From Antedon mediterranea (lineage: Eukaryota > Echinodermata > Crinoidea > Comatulida > Antedonidae), in contig NC_092675.1 of NCBI RefSeq assembly GCF_964355755.1, positions 17,561,312 through 17,625,311 on the forward strand: a stretch of 64,000 bases of DNA, in the 5' to 3' direction. Positions 50,517-62,939 of this stretch are shown in pieces (the first letter of the stretch is position 1; each line of letters opens with the position of its first letter). Below the pieces are notes generated by a model that worked only from the letters and a program-made list of their open reading frames with translations, made no database searches and was not told the origin of the DNA. Position numbers and translations under genes: made by a program.

Positions 50517-51445
50517 GGCCCGTTTCTGCTGCCAACCCAAAATATACCGTATAAATATACCGTATAAATATACCGTATATATACCGTATATGAAATTCGT
50601 GCACCGTTTCCGCTGCACATACTTTGTGGGTGGGTTGTAAAAAAGTTGGCTTTCATTACCCAAAATGCATTTCGTGAGACGGAAGTATGGATTGACCTCG
50701 TGTAGTGAGGTTTTTACCTACCGGTACCGTATGCTGACAAAAACAAAACAATGATGGTTTCTCAAAACGTCGTAGCATTGCTTTCTATTTTAAATCTAAT
50801 GAGCAGAAGTGGCAACGAATTTACACCGCACATACAAGCACAATCTAGAAATGTCACTATAAATCAACTCTGTTATTCAAATTGAGTTTATATTATGCTA
50901 TATTATCCTATATTGCCGTTTTAATTTCCATTTTCTATTATACAGTATTTTACCATGATTTTACATCACGTTGTTGTGTAAGAACATTCGATTTATTGTA
51001 ATTAAAATCTCGGTATCTCTTCTGTTGCCATGCAGTCTCCCCCCAACTTTCGCTTCCCCCCACAATTGAATTGCAAAAATAGTGATTTGTTCGGTCCACA
51101 GTGACATTTTGATCTGTTGCTTGCTTTTACACGTGTGTTTCAACTTTCAGTGCAGCAGAAAAACCAAAACAAACGCGTCGCGCTCTGTTAGTTTTTGACC
51201 TCGTGTCATGAGTCGGGTCACATTTACGGTATATTTTGAGTGCAGCAGAAACGGGGAACGAAATATACGGTATATTTTGGAATATACCGTATAATATCCA
51301 CAAACGATGGGGATATTTATGCAGTATATATACCGCAAATATATACGGTATATTTTTTATGAGACCCATTTCTGCTGCCAAAAAATATACCGTATATAAA
51401 ATATACCGTATATATACGGTATATTTTTGGCAGCAGAAACGGGGC
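50517..51445. mobile_element. TIR element with TATACCGTATA subterminal palindromes
   Basis: GGCCCGTTTCTGCTGCC at the left and GGCAGCAGAAACGGGGC at the right are inverted repeats (one mismatch), flanked by a 5-bp duplication CAATG (50,512-50,516 and 51,446-51,450). Both ends carry clusters of ATATACCGTATA. GCAGCAGAAACGG recurs internally at 51,242 and TTTCTGCTGCC at 51,368, suggesting nested or duplicated ends. No transposase recognised. Confidence 0.85.
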
Positions 51446-52532
51446 CAATGATGTACAGTAGGGCCAAATATTGGTGATTTAATACTGTACTACTGTACTT
51501 ATTATTATTTTTAGTAATTATCATTATTAAAAAGCGCATTTTAAAAGAAAAGTACATAAAGATAAATGTGAATGAAAGTTTAAAGGTGTTTCTTAAAATA
51601 CACTAGAAATAGTGGCAAATTACTATTCGATATTTAAGAACCTTGGACCTTTTTAGTGATAGAGGGACAGAAAGGTACACGGATGATCTAAGGCCAGAAC
51701 AACAAGGCAATGCAAATTAATGATATCATCTTTAATACATTTTGGGTAACTTTATGAACATGCAGTACGATCGATCTTAAAATCAACTCTCTGCTGGATC
51801 GGTATCCAATGCAGTTTGCTTAGTAATAGATATATGAACGCTTGCTGGCAGTTTGATTCGCAACATGTATACAATTGGCATGTTATTGTACAAAAACCTT
51901 TTGCCATTGATATAAAACAGGCCTGATGACCCCATAGCATAATCAGTCTCAGTTTATTATATTTTAAATGCAATTGATTAAACAAAATTTTTACAGGTTG
52001 TCATGATTAGAGAAAGACTTCATTCAATAAAAATATTCATCCAGCAAAATGGATTATAGTGTATTAATGAAAGTGCATTGAGGGATAGGATAGAAACAAA
52101 CCCACAAACAAAGAAGTATTCTTTAACTACAGTAGAAACAGGGTAAAATAACTTGTTCGGATGACTGAGCAAGTATGCTATTTAAAAACATGCTGCAAAT
52201 TCTAAACCTTAATACTTGTTTAACAGAGTTTGAAATGATAAATATGGTCATTTTCACAATCAGTGGTGTAACTTTTGTACTGTCAGGTCCAAAATTTCAA
52301 ATGAAGTATATAACATTACAATACTTTTACTAAAATCATGGAACAAAATATATGAAATTTTAACAATTTTACTTTTTGGAGCTTAATTACTTTAGTATTT
52401 TTGTGAAATCATGTCATATCCACCGTAAAACGGGTAATCTGAGAAAAATAATATTTTTGTTGTCAACAAAGATAATTGAAAAAATATCTGCAATGAATTT
52501 ACCCTAAAATCATTTTGGGGTTGGATAACCAT

Positions 52533-52811
52533 GGCAGATTTAGGGGGATGAATATGGTGGCTAGCAACCCCCTTAAAAAAAATGATACAACCAACCCCAG
52601 CGACTGTCGCTAGACATCGATTCGACGCACCTGACCCTTTTAATTAAGAAGGGTAGGCCTAGAGCTAGGGTTAGCATTATACTATAGTTGTGTAAATAGG
52701 CCTACATAGTGAAAGAGCCATTCAAGAGTTTAAAAAGAAAACATTTGATTTAAAATCTTTGGAAAATATACCCACAACTCGGTTATTTTCAAAACACACG
52801 CACTCCTACTA
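52533..52811 (+). mobile_element. Left-end fragment of the 53.4-kb TIR element
   Basis: GCAGATTTAGGGGGATGAAT through AAAACACACGCACTCCT matches 53,412-53,713 with scattered differences and lacks the right end. It lies 600 bases before the fuller copy. Confidence 0.8.
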
Positions 52812-53409
52812 CACATTGTCCTGGTAAAAAATTCCCACGTACAACATTTTTTTACTCGTACAGTGCGCTCGGAGTATAAAAAACATGTTTTTTTCACTTG
52901 AATTATATTTTTCCAGGTTTTTCTAGTAATTTTTTAAAAAAATAGACGATTTCAACTTGAAATGACATCATATAAAGTTACAAAGTAAATTGTCAAAATT
53001 ATGCCTATTAAATACGGTAAGAGCTAATAGTTCAAAATAGTAATTTGAATCTACAATTATAGCTCCTCAGGATCACCGTAACCCCTCAATCTTATAATGC
53101 AAGTAGATACTGTAAATTGTAGATATGAATTCATACAACATTGTTACCTCTCGGATGTTATGACGTCATCGTATGGCCATCCGAATATAAAATATATTTT
53201 ACATATTCAATTTTCTTGTACTGTACATGTTAAAATGTTGTTGCTGAGATAATTTCCTTAAATTGTTATTTTCGTGTTTCATTTTGATAACGCCACTATG
53301 TGTGGCAAACGAATTCACAAATTATTTACCGAGTTGAACATTTTATATGTTGGTGTTTCGGTGTTGCTAAACTCCGCAAACCTAAAAAAAGTGATTGAAT
53401 CATGTAGTG

Positions 53410-54509
53410 CAGTGGCGGATCTAGGGGGGGTGAATAGGGTGGCTAGCCACCCCCCTTAATTCTCAAAAAAAAAAAAAAAAGATGCAACCTAATCGCGATT
53501 GACCGTCGCTAGACGTAGATTAATCTTTTAATTAAGAAGAGTAGGCCTAGCTAGGCCCTACTACAGCTAGGGTTAGCATTAATAGTTGTGTGTAAATAGG
53601 CCTACACAGTGAAAGAGCTAAGAGTTCAATTACTATTATGAATTCAAGAGTTTAAAAAGAAAACACGATTTACAATCTTCGGAAAATACCCATTTTCAAA
53701 ACACACGCACTCCTAAAACTACCAGCGTCACGTTGTCAAGCTCGCTTCTCGTGTGAATGCTGACGTCATCACTCTCCAAAATACACCATTTTCCATTGCA
53801 GTTAATTTCCGCCGCCCTGGTCCGTGTGTGCACAAGCGTTAGCGTGGTATATTTACACCCCTGAGTGGAGTGTAATATCGGGAACTTTTTTCTCGCGCAT
53901 GAAAGTTTTTTGTATAATATTATGGTATGCAGTATAAACGATAAAAATAAACGAGAAACATGGTGTTCTTTTATTATTTTATAGGCATAAAATAAACATG
54001 AAATGTCTTGTATGTACACACGGGACGGCCGAAAAAAGTATGTGGCGTATTTGGCGTTTTTTGATTTGTGTTATAGACACGGCGATTACTGCAATCATTG
54101 TATACCAAATTACATTGAGTTATTCACCCGGCTGTAGGGTATATATCTCTGAGGTTAACAGACCACCAAAACACGGTACACAACACATGCACTCTATCGA
54201 GGCATTTTCGGAGTACCGCATTACCAAATGTTCATTTTGTTTGAAGGTTTTTCGATCAAAGTTTATTATTAGTTCGTCGAAAAAGATCCGTACAGTATTT
54301 AGGAAGGATGTATTTAAATTTACATTATGTAATATTTGTTATTAAGTGTGATGGAAACAGTTTCTCTAGCCTATTAAACAGTGTGTAAGCATCTATTTTT
54401 TCAAAATTTTTTGGAGCCTCAGGAGGGGGACACCCCCTCCCAAACCCTCCCCCGCTCGTTTCCCACTACCGTGGCCACCCCCTCTCGTCAGATCCTAGAT
54501 CCGCCACTG
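53410..54509. mobile_element. TIR DNA element, 1.1 kb, hAT-like ends
   Basis: CAGTGGCGGATCTAGG (53,410-53,425) and CCTAGATCCGCCACTG (54,494-54,509) are perfect inverted repeats. TAGTG directly flanks both sides. CAGTGGCG ends are common in hAT-type elements, but those usually leave 8-bp duplications, so class is tentative. The 115-codon ORF inside (53,998-54,345) has no recognised homology. Copies at 32.4 and 52.5 kb. Confidence 0.85.
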
Positions 54510-55697
54510 TAGTGTACGACCCACTGGGTATATCCATGTAAAAAAAATATTAAATTTCTACTGTTAACTATTAACTTATTTTTGGGGTAAAACATCATTT
54601 TTTGGTCAAAAATGATTGCTAAACCCCGCAAACCTCCAAAAAAACATAGCAAACCCCACATCTGCATTGACGACAAGTACTGGAAATATGACCACAAAAA
54701 TGGAAGGCCGTCGATCTACAGTACCTCCCTATATTTAATCATACACTGCCTGGCGGCAAGGCTTTCCCGACAATGATTTGTCCTGTATGTTTTTAGGCCA
54801 CCATTCTGATTCAGTGTTTACTCTATAAATTACCGTAGCTTTAGTTTTTAGAAGTATGGATACGGTACCATATCTTTAGCTACAACGTATAATTATTTAA
54901 GCTAATTTTTCCAGAATATTAATAATAATATATAGGCCTATATTGGGTAAATAACCTATAATATCGCATTTTTCGTCTCTTTGTTGCACCAATGGAAGCC
55001 TAGTAATAGTATGGTTTGCAACTAAAAAAAATAATGTTTTTGTATTATTGTACCTACCTTTTTCCCTCGTTGAATCATGTCGCAAATAAGGTACGACCCT
55101 CTGGATGAATACGGTAAGCAAAGAAAAATATACATAAGGAACATTTGACATGCCATATACGCGACCGATTCGAAACGCGACCGAAATGATATGTAACCCT
55201 CTAGGCCCAGGACCTCCTAGGCGGAAGGCTCATTCTAGGCCTAGGCTAGGCCTATGCCTACAACGGATGCCCCTACTACAACTTACATACAGCAAAAGCT
55301 TTTATGAAGCAAATTTACCACCTGAAACAAAACATTTTTTTAGATATTAAATAGACCTTTTAATACGTAGCATACCTTTAAAAAATATCACAACAACTAT
55401 TTCTTAAACATGTTAAAAGTGTGTTCTTTCTACTTCTTTTAGCCTTCCAAATAGCAATTGGTTATAACGACGAACGAAGCTGTGTCGAATCCCGGAAGAA
55501 GTCTCCCACCAGAGCACACACACGGTGTGGTGGTGGTGTTCATCATCAAAACATACGTACGACGTACACACACACCGCACCAACCACACTGCAGCAAAAA
55601 AAGAGGAGAGAAAGCAAGTAATTGAGGGCGCTTATATGTTTTGTTTCCCAGCAGAGCAATTATAATGTTTCCTTACAGTTGTTTTAGTCTTAAGCTA

Positions 55698-55775
55698 GCT
55701 CACTATGTCGGTCGGTTGGCTGGTCGGTCAGTCGGTTGGCCGGTCGGTTGGCCGGTCGGTCGGTTGGTCGGTAAA
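55698..55775 (+). repeat. (TCGGTTGG)n simple repeat
   Basis: AGCTCACTATGTCGGTCGGT then TTGG/TCGG alternation to GGTCGGTAAAC. An inverted related copy is at 59,815-59,860 (GGTAAAC... side facing). Confidence 0.85.
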
Positions 55776-55779
55776 CTAA

Positions 55780-57380
55780 AAAATGGCGAATTGTTTTTAG
55801 AAATCACTTTGTGGGATTATACTAGGGTACCTCCTTATTCGTCCAGTATAAGTTAGAGTAGGACCACTGGTCCCGTTTACTCAGCCCTCAACTTTAAAAT
55901 TTTAGTGTAACTCAATTACGATTTTTAATATACACATTAGTGTCCAGTATAAGTTAGAGTAGGACCATTGGTCCCGTTTATACATCCCTCGTCTTTTAAA
56001 TTTTAGTGTATCTCGATCACATATTTTAAAATAATAGTGAAATTTGATACTGTTTGTGAGAAAATGGCGGGTTGTTCATGAGAGTCACTTGGTGGGATTA
56101 TACTAGGGTACCTCCTTAGTCGTTCAGTATAAGTTAGAGTAGGACCACTGGTTCCGTTTGCACAGCCCTCATCTTTAAATTTGTGAGTGTAACTCAATTA
56201 CGATTTTTTAAATATATTAAAATTTGATACTCTATTTGTGAGAAAATAGCGAATTGTTCTTGGAAGTCACTTTGTGGGATTATACTAGGGTACCTCCTTA
56301 TTCGTCCAGCATAAGTTAGAGTAGGACCACAGGTCCAGTTTACTCAGCCCTCATCTCTAAAAGCTGAGTGTAACTCAATTAAGATGTTTAATATATAGTG
56401 AAATTTGATACTGTTTTTGTAAAAATAACGGATTGTACCTGGAAGTCACTAGGTGGGATTATACTGGAGTACCTCCTTAGTCCTTCAGTATAAGTTAGAG
56501 TAGGACCACTGGTCCTGTTTACTCAGCCCTCATCTTTATAATTTGAGTGTAACTCAATTACGATTAATATTTTTAAATATAGTGAAAATTGATACTGTAA
56601 TTGTGAGAAAATGGCGGATTGTTCCTGGTAGTCCTTGGTGGGATTATACAAGGGTACCTCCTTAGTCGTTCAGTATAAGTTAGAGTAGGACCACTGGTCG
56701 TCCCGTTTACTCAGCAGTCTGCATCTTTAAAATTTGAGTGTAACTCAATTACAATTTTTAAAATATAGTGAAATTTGACACTGTATTTGTGAGAAAATGG
56801 AGGATTGTTCCTGGTAGTCACTTGGTGGGATTATACATCCTTAATCGTCCAGTATATTAGAGTAGAACCACTGATCCCGTTTACTCAGACCTCATCTTTT
56901 AAATTTGAGTGTAACGCAATTACGATTTTTAATATAGGCCTAGTGAAATTTGATACTGAAAACGGTGGATTGCTCCTGGGCGAGTCACCTGGTGGAATTA
57001 TACTAAGGTACCTCCTTAGTCGTCCAGTATAAGATAGAGTAGGACCACTGGTCCCGTTTACTCATCCCTTGTCTTTTAAATTTGATAGTAATATAAATCA
57101 ATTAATAATTTTTGATATATAGTAAAATTTCATACTGTATTTGTGAGAAAATGGCGGATTGTTCCTGGGAGTCACTTGATGGGATTTTACAAGGGTACAT
57201 CCTTAGGCGTCCAGTATAAGATAGAGTAGGACCACTGGTCCCGTTTTCTCAGCCCTCATCTTTTAAATTTGAGTGTAACTCAATTACGATTTAAATATAT
57301 ATTAAAATTTAGATACTGTATTTTGTGAGAAAATGGCGGATTGTTCCTGGTAGTCACTTGGTGGGATTATTACTATTATT
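55780..57380 (+). repeat. ~183-bp satellite, ~9 copies
   Basis: Units contain GGGATTATACTAGGGTACCT, CCAGTATAAGTTAGAGTAGG, ACCACTGGTCCCGTTTACTC, TTGAGTGTAACTCAATTACG and GAGAAAATGGCGGATTGTTC. Copies begin near 55,815, 56,093, 56,276, 56,456, 56,639, 56,826, 56,993, 57,180 and 57,363. Divergence is moderate, so the array is not very recent. Confidence 0.93.
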
Positions 57381-57399
57381 ACAAGTTAGTTATATTACC

Positions 57400-60180
57400 T
57401 ATATTTAGTCATCTGATAACATTTTTAACCACATCGTTTATTTTTTTTCATAGTTATTTTAAAATGCCTTTCTATTTACAACATTTGTTACAAAGGAATA
57501 GAGAATTTACTGTGTAATTTGAACTGATAAGAAAGTGCTTATACTCAGATCGATAATTATTGGAATGGATGTATGAGCAATATAAATTACCGCACCTGGC
57601 CTTTAAAGGCAACTGTAGCCGCAGTAAGATGTTGTCTAAAGTCTAAAAAAATCTACAGGCTGGGCTCGGTTTAGTCAGTACAAAAAGTGAAACAATTTTA
57701 TCAACTGAAGAAAGATGTTACAATCAAAGAAAATGACAAAACAATGCCATAGACCTATATCTATCCAAACCTGCCACCCTCTTATGTTTTTCGGCAAGTA
57801 TAAGTGGCAAGACCTATAAATACTGTTTAGTTTAGTAAAGTTATTTGTAAGAGTTCCATCCTTATTTGACAAGGTAGCTGGTCACATTCTAGACCATTGA
57901 TGAGCAAAATCTGCACAAATTACTACATGGTAACTTAAAGAGCACCTGCACGTACCGACCATGTTTTTATCGGTTTACACATCAATATAGTCATGTCAAA
58001 GAATTTAATTGAGGAGACTAATGATTATAATCTATATTGTACGTGTCCACAGTTTATCCGAAAAGAAAACAACAGATACGAACAAATAACTTCAGTTACT
58101 TTTGAACTAGTACTTAGTTACTGTGTTTTGGGATTGATGGACTTGGTGAAAAAGACATTACTATCTCACTATGGTTTAGACTGAGGTAAACAAAAATCAA
58201 ACTTTTAATAGGCCAGTACTAAAAATCCCTGTCCCTGACTATATACAGAAGGTTTAAAAAGGCTACGGCAAAGAACGTACTGTAAAGATGCATGTTAACT
58301 AATGGTGTTATTACTGTGGTTCCCTTTTATTACACATATTGCATAATGTAGCCTACAAAGTTATGTGCGAAGATAAAAATTACATTCCTACAATGTTGAA
58401 CCCAGCATTCTCTATAGGAGTAATGGTTCCAGCTGTACAAGATAAATTTTGTTTAAAATGTTTTGTATAATCAACAACACCGGCCTTGGCAAATTCACCT
58501 AATAATAATTGTTTAAAAAAATATGAGAAAACTACTATACGCCTACTACAAGAAATTGCACTCGTAATCAACATTACAGCAAATACATATAAACATCATG
58601 TGGTTTTGCATTGAAAATAAGGGGTGGGGGAGCATACCCAAAAAATATATGTGGGGTGAGAGAAGCTAAGTCTGTATGACTGAATAATCAGAACAATGTT
58701 TAAATGGACTTTAACAGATGGACTTAGAATATTGGCCCAAATACAACCAGCTTGATGATAGGCAGACCGGGAAGAGGGAACAGTGAAATAGGGTTTAATA
58801 TGTTCAGGGCTTCTTTAGTTGGTGGTATGTTTTCATATGATTGCTGATTTTTTTAGAAAAGATTAGCGCCAAACATAATGAATGATCCTCCTTACAATTT
58901 TCAAGACTGAGAAGGGGCAACGCGTATTGCGATTTACTCAGACCAGATTGAATATTTCATATGTTGTGTATATACGAAAAAGTGGATGATGCTAGATTCA
59001 CCAAAAAGAGGTTTATAATCTGATCCAAGTGTAATGTTGAATTAAGACACAAGCAGTTAATATACAAAATATGGTAAAATGTCATATACTGTACAGACTG
59101 TAGGTCCAGATCTATTATTTTTAACTAACTCCAATGGTATGGAGTTAAATGCATATGTTTCTATTAAACGTGAATAGAAACTAGTACTTCATTTTCCATT
59201 ATGTTAGTGTTTTCTGGAAGTATAGTTTACAAGTTCTTAGAAATCGGACATTATCTGAGGTCCAAGGTCAAATTTCAAATGGCCTCAAATCTTAAAAGTT
59301 GTGAATTTTCGATACAAGTTGCCCTACCAAGTGTTTTTATTCCTTTTTTACATTAAATTCATATTAATAATAATAATATTGTAGGCTAATGACAATTTTG
59401 AGTAAATGATGTACCATCCCAAATATGAACAATAAAGATTTATAAAATCAGTCTTTTAATAGGCTATTTTTCAGTTTTAATAAAGGTATTCAATTCTCAT
59501 TCATTGGGGTTTTTTTTCTGTTGAGGAAAAAAAGTTATTCAATTGCATAGAAAAAAATATGATTTCACATATTTATTTAAAAAAATAGAATAAACTGATC
59601 GTCTGACAGAATTTGATTAAAAATTACAGTTTTTTCAGGTAAATAATTTTTTTGCCAATTCAATTTTTGGTCAAAGTGAATAACTATTATGATGTGACAT
59701 TAAAATGTTTTAAAAAATTTTTTTTTTCAGGAGGACAATATATCTTCAAAATTAAAAACTTATACTGTTAGTCAAGAGTCTAGAAAAAAGGCCATTGGCT
59801 GCAGTCGCGTGCTCAAGTTAGTGTTTACCGACCAACCGACCAACACAGTGAGCTGTAGAGTTGCATGCGACTAAAAATAACTGATACTAAAATCTTGTAA
59901 TAATTAGAATGCAAATTTCTTTCAATTAAAGGTACTTTTCTACGTTGAAAAAAAACAGAGCATTTGCGAAACGTACTAATATTTTATTTATTTTTCTCGC
60001 AGTATTTATTAGATCAACAAAATGGAAATTTACCTACACATTTATATTGTACCATAGAATATACATACAATGGAAACAGCAATAAAAAACAAGAATTTTA
60101 AATTTGTATCAAATTACGTATGTGTTTAGTCAGTGCCCTATCTATGTATTAACAATACAGTATTTTAAATAAATTAAGAT
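57400..60180. other. Intergenic, mostly unrecognised
   Basis: AT-rich. Only the CGACCAACCGACCAACACAG stretch at about 59,828 (inverse of the 55.7-kb TCGG repeat) stands out. Short ORFs here show no conserved motifs. Confidence 0.4.
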
Positions 60181-60183
60181 TAA

Positions 60184-60222
60184 ACAACTTCATCCTCCTT
60201 CGGTTTCGAATCAATAATGCGC
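60184..60222 (-). pseudogene. Inverted scrap of tyrosine-recombinase C-terminus
   Basis: On the minus strand ATTGATTCGAAACCGAAGGA GGATGAAGT repeats the last codons (IDSKPKEDEV) of the recombinase frame at 61,365-61,393. The two copies face each other about 1.1 kb apart. Confidence 0.75.
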
Positions 60223-61005
60223 AGCGCCACCACCAGTTTTTAAAAGTTAACTAGCCTCAAAGAATATATAACACAAGAATGAATATCCGGGATTTTTGCA
60301 TTAGAAATTTGTAACAGAGAGTGATGCCCGCAATCAGATGTATACAGACTAAAAAAGACTTGATTTAATATTATACATGTCACATTAAGTAGAATTATGA
60401 TAATAAATTTTACAATTATAAAACATTTTATAAAACATAGTTAATAACAAACTAGTGTACATTCACTTCTACAAAGAAAGGCCGAACAGCAAAACAAAAA
60501 AACAAAAACAACTAAGCATTTACTCAGCATGGCCTATTCTTTGCCATTGCCGCGTACTAATCTACGCCCGGTAAATTAAGTAATGTTTTTATGATATAAA
60601 TTAGTATAAATACATGTTATTAATAGGATACAATTTTAAATTTATTTAACTTTTTTTTTCAGAAACAAGTTAAATATAGAAATATTATTAAACTATCCTT
60701 CGTGAAAAACGCGTAATCAACAACACGCCCGGTTGTGCCCGGTTGATGAAGCGAACTGTTTAGACGGCAATTTTTTACTAAATAAATTGCATGAAACGCG
60801 ACAAAAAATAACTACACTGTGATTCACTGTCGTTAAAATTGTTAACTTTAAAGGCAGTCTTATTATTAGCTCGACAGGACGCGTATCTTTCTTAGTTTAT
60901 ATCAATCTTGAAAGTTTGGTCACATCTTCAAGTAATTTGAAATTTGTACCATCATCCACTCTTAAAACAATCTAGGCTGGAGTAGGCCTACGGTCTATAA
61001 GGGAC

Positions 61006-61394
61006 ATGGACATTGAGGCGTTGGACGATAAGCGTTTATGCCCGGTTGAAGCCACCTCAAAGTATTTACTCAGAACAAAGATCATTAAAGGTTCTGAGAA
61101 AAAAGTATTTATAAGTCACCAGAAACCTCACCGTAAGGTAACCTCATCTACGATTACAAGATGGATGGTGGAAATGATGGGAATGGGTAATACGGACATG
61201 CACGTGGTGCATCTACCTCTCGTAGATTAGGTGTGTCGATGAAAGATATACAAGATACTGCGGATTGGAAATCCGATACTACTTTTAATCGATTTTATCA
61301 TAAACCCACATCTAATACAGTAGTGGCGAGAGCATTGTTAAGTTTAGCTACAAAGTCGCATATTGATTCGAAACCGAAGGAGGATGAAGTATAA
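61006..61394 (+). pseudogene. DIRS-type tyrosine recombinase fragment, frameshifted
   Basis: Frame 1 reads DIEALDDKRLCPVEATSKYL, then KKVFISHQKPHRKVTSSTIT and RWMVEMMGM. Frame 2 continues RGASTSRRLGVSMKDIQDTADWK and DTTFNRFYHKPTSNTVVARA to a stop. The arrangement (CPV..L..YL, LFIS..KPH..VSS.TI.RW, RGAS, ADW...TF.(R/K)FY) is that of DIRS/Ngaro recombinases. A small deletion at about 61,198-61,205 removed the H.TR start of the catalytic box and shifted frame, so it is inactive. The RT and RNase H parts are not in the window. Confidence 0.8.
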
Positions 61395-61399
61395 TTGAT

Positions 61400-62620
61400 G
61401 ATTATGCAAGGGTTCCCTCCCTATTGTAAGTTATTCTTGTAACTACAATAAGTTGCCCATGCCCTTCGTAACATAGTTTCATTACATTACAAGTCACATA
61501 GATTCATGGTCCGTCACAGGGTACTATAGATTAGTATAGCACTGTAGTACAACAATTTGTATATGTTGTATTGTACAATAAAAGTTGCATTATTTAACGT
61601 TACAATGTTAAATATTTTAAGTTGAGTTTTTACTTATCTTTCGAAATTACAAAAAAATATATATATATTATAATTAGCCCGACTCAGTATTTCCTAACGG
61701 ACGAAACCCATCCACAATGATTAGCCACAGCCAACAAAATGCATATTGATTCTCACCTCCGGAGGACTCGTGTAATCTCGATTATACTTCAGGTATAGAT
61801 ACTCTTGCATGATCATCAATTATAGGCCTACAACTAGTATTATTGTCGATTATATTGTGTATGTGTACATTGTTTTGGAAAATCATAAAGAAATACATAC
61901 AAAGTGAAAATATTAATTACTGACATTAAAAATAAATACATCTAATAATACAGTAAAGATTTTCCAAGATAGCCCAATAAGCTTATAAATAAGATTGTAT
62001 TTGAGAAATAGAGATGCAGGTCCCCGGAAATTACACCTAAATTTGAAATATGGAAACGAAATGTATAATATATATTCAGTACCTACTTTCTTTTGAATAT
62101 AAAAAGAAATAAATAAGCAGGACCAGCCCTACACCGTAAGTGTTGCTAAAGTACGAGCCAGCGAGGAATACAAATGCATGCAATCCATGCGGCCATGACG
62201 GGATTCAGCAACATATATTATAAAAATACAGCGCGAGCCACACAAAAAGCCTAATTAATTTTCTATCCAGAAGCAAGTTCAGCTTCATTTTTATGCATAT
62301 CCTAGTCCGACGGCGGATAGTCCAACTTTGAAGTTGGCCTAGACAGCTGATCTTTACAAATGTTCTAAAGGCCAACTTAACTATTTTGTTTCTAATTTTC
62401 TGGCATTATAACGTTTTTTATACGTTTGAGGGCGCTAAACATAAAAGGATAAAAAAAAATCAAAGGATGCCACTGAAAAATAATGTTATAGTGTGCGCAT
62501 TAAGGCCCTGTCACAGCCTTGAGGTCGTTTCCATGACATCAGATGCATTGATGTTGCCGCTTCATGATATGATGGAAATGGGGACCACAAAAAAACAGTA
62601 GCTCGCATAGCTTTAACTCT
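61400..62620. other. Intergenic, nothing recognised
   Basis: AT-rich with a short AT microsatellite near 61,660. No gene or RNA supported. Confidence 0.4.
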
Positions 62621-62624
62621 ATTC

Positions 62625-62700
62625 CACCATAGAAGCGTGGGATTCGAATCCACGACATTCGTGTTGTTAACACGACGCTCAGTCGACTGAGCTACCGGTC
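62625..62700 (-). pseudogene. tRNA-like (SINE head or tRNA pseudogene)
   Basis: Minus strand has an A-box-like TAGCTCAGTCGACTGAGC (D arm pairs), an anticodon arm TCGTG-TTAACAA-CACGA (AAC, Val, if real) and GGATTCGAATCCC B box. The acceptor stem does not pair (TGACCGG against GCTTCTATGG), so it is not a functional tRNA; it may be a tRNA-derived SINE promoter. Confidence 0.55.
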
Positions 62701-62741
62701 ATCTTGTTTATTAAAATGTTAATACAAGCTTTCGTTCCCAT

Positions 62742-62832
62742 ATGACGTTCATGAATATGCATAGTTATGACGCCACGACGAATTACGTAATATGAAACGC
62801 ATATAAAAAGACTGTACGTCAGCTATTCAGTC
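62742..62832 (+). promoter_or_regulatory. Candidate core promoter: TATA, initiator, bZIP-type sites
   Basis: TATAAAA at 62,802 lies 27 bases before the A of TCAGTC (62,829), the spacing of a TATA/initiator pair. Upstream are TGACGT (62,743), TGACGCCA (62,768) and the palindrome TTACGTAA (62,783). An ATG follows at 62,925 (MAGSK, then GTAAAG as a possible donor). Could be a gene promoter or a retroelement end. Confidence 0.4.
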
Positions 62833-62939
62833 GTCAACTTTGTGGAGCAACGGGTAATTCTCTGTTTTCTCCAGCCTAGAAAATACACATTTATATTTTG
62901 TATAATTAGATATTTTGTGACAAAATGGCTGGAAGTAAA

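Noticed and set aside
53998-54345. 115-codon ORF with Cys pairs inside the TIR element
   Set aside because: The homologous sequence at 32.4 kb has indels that break the frame, so it is probably non-coding element interior.
62625-62700. Functional tRNA-Val(AAC)
   Set aside because: The acceptor stem does not pair and the T stem has a mismatch; kept as a tRNA-like pseudogene.
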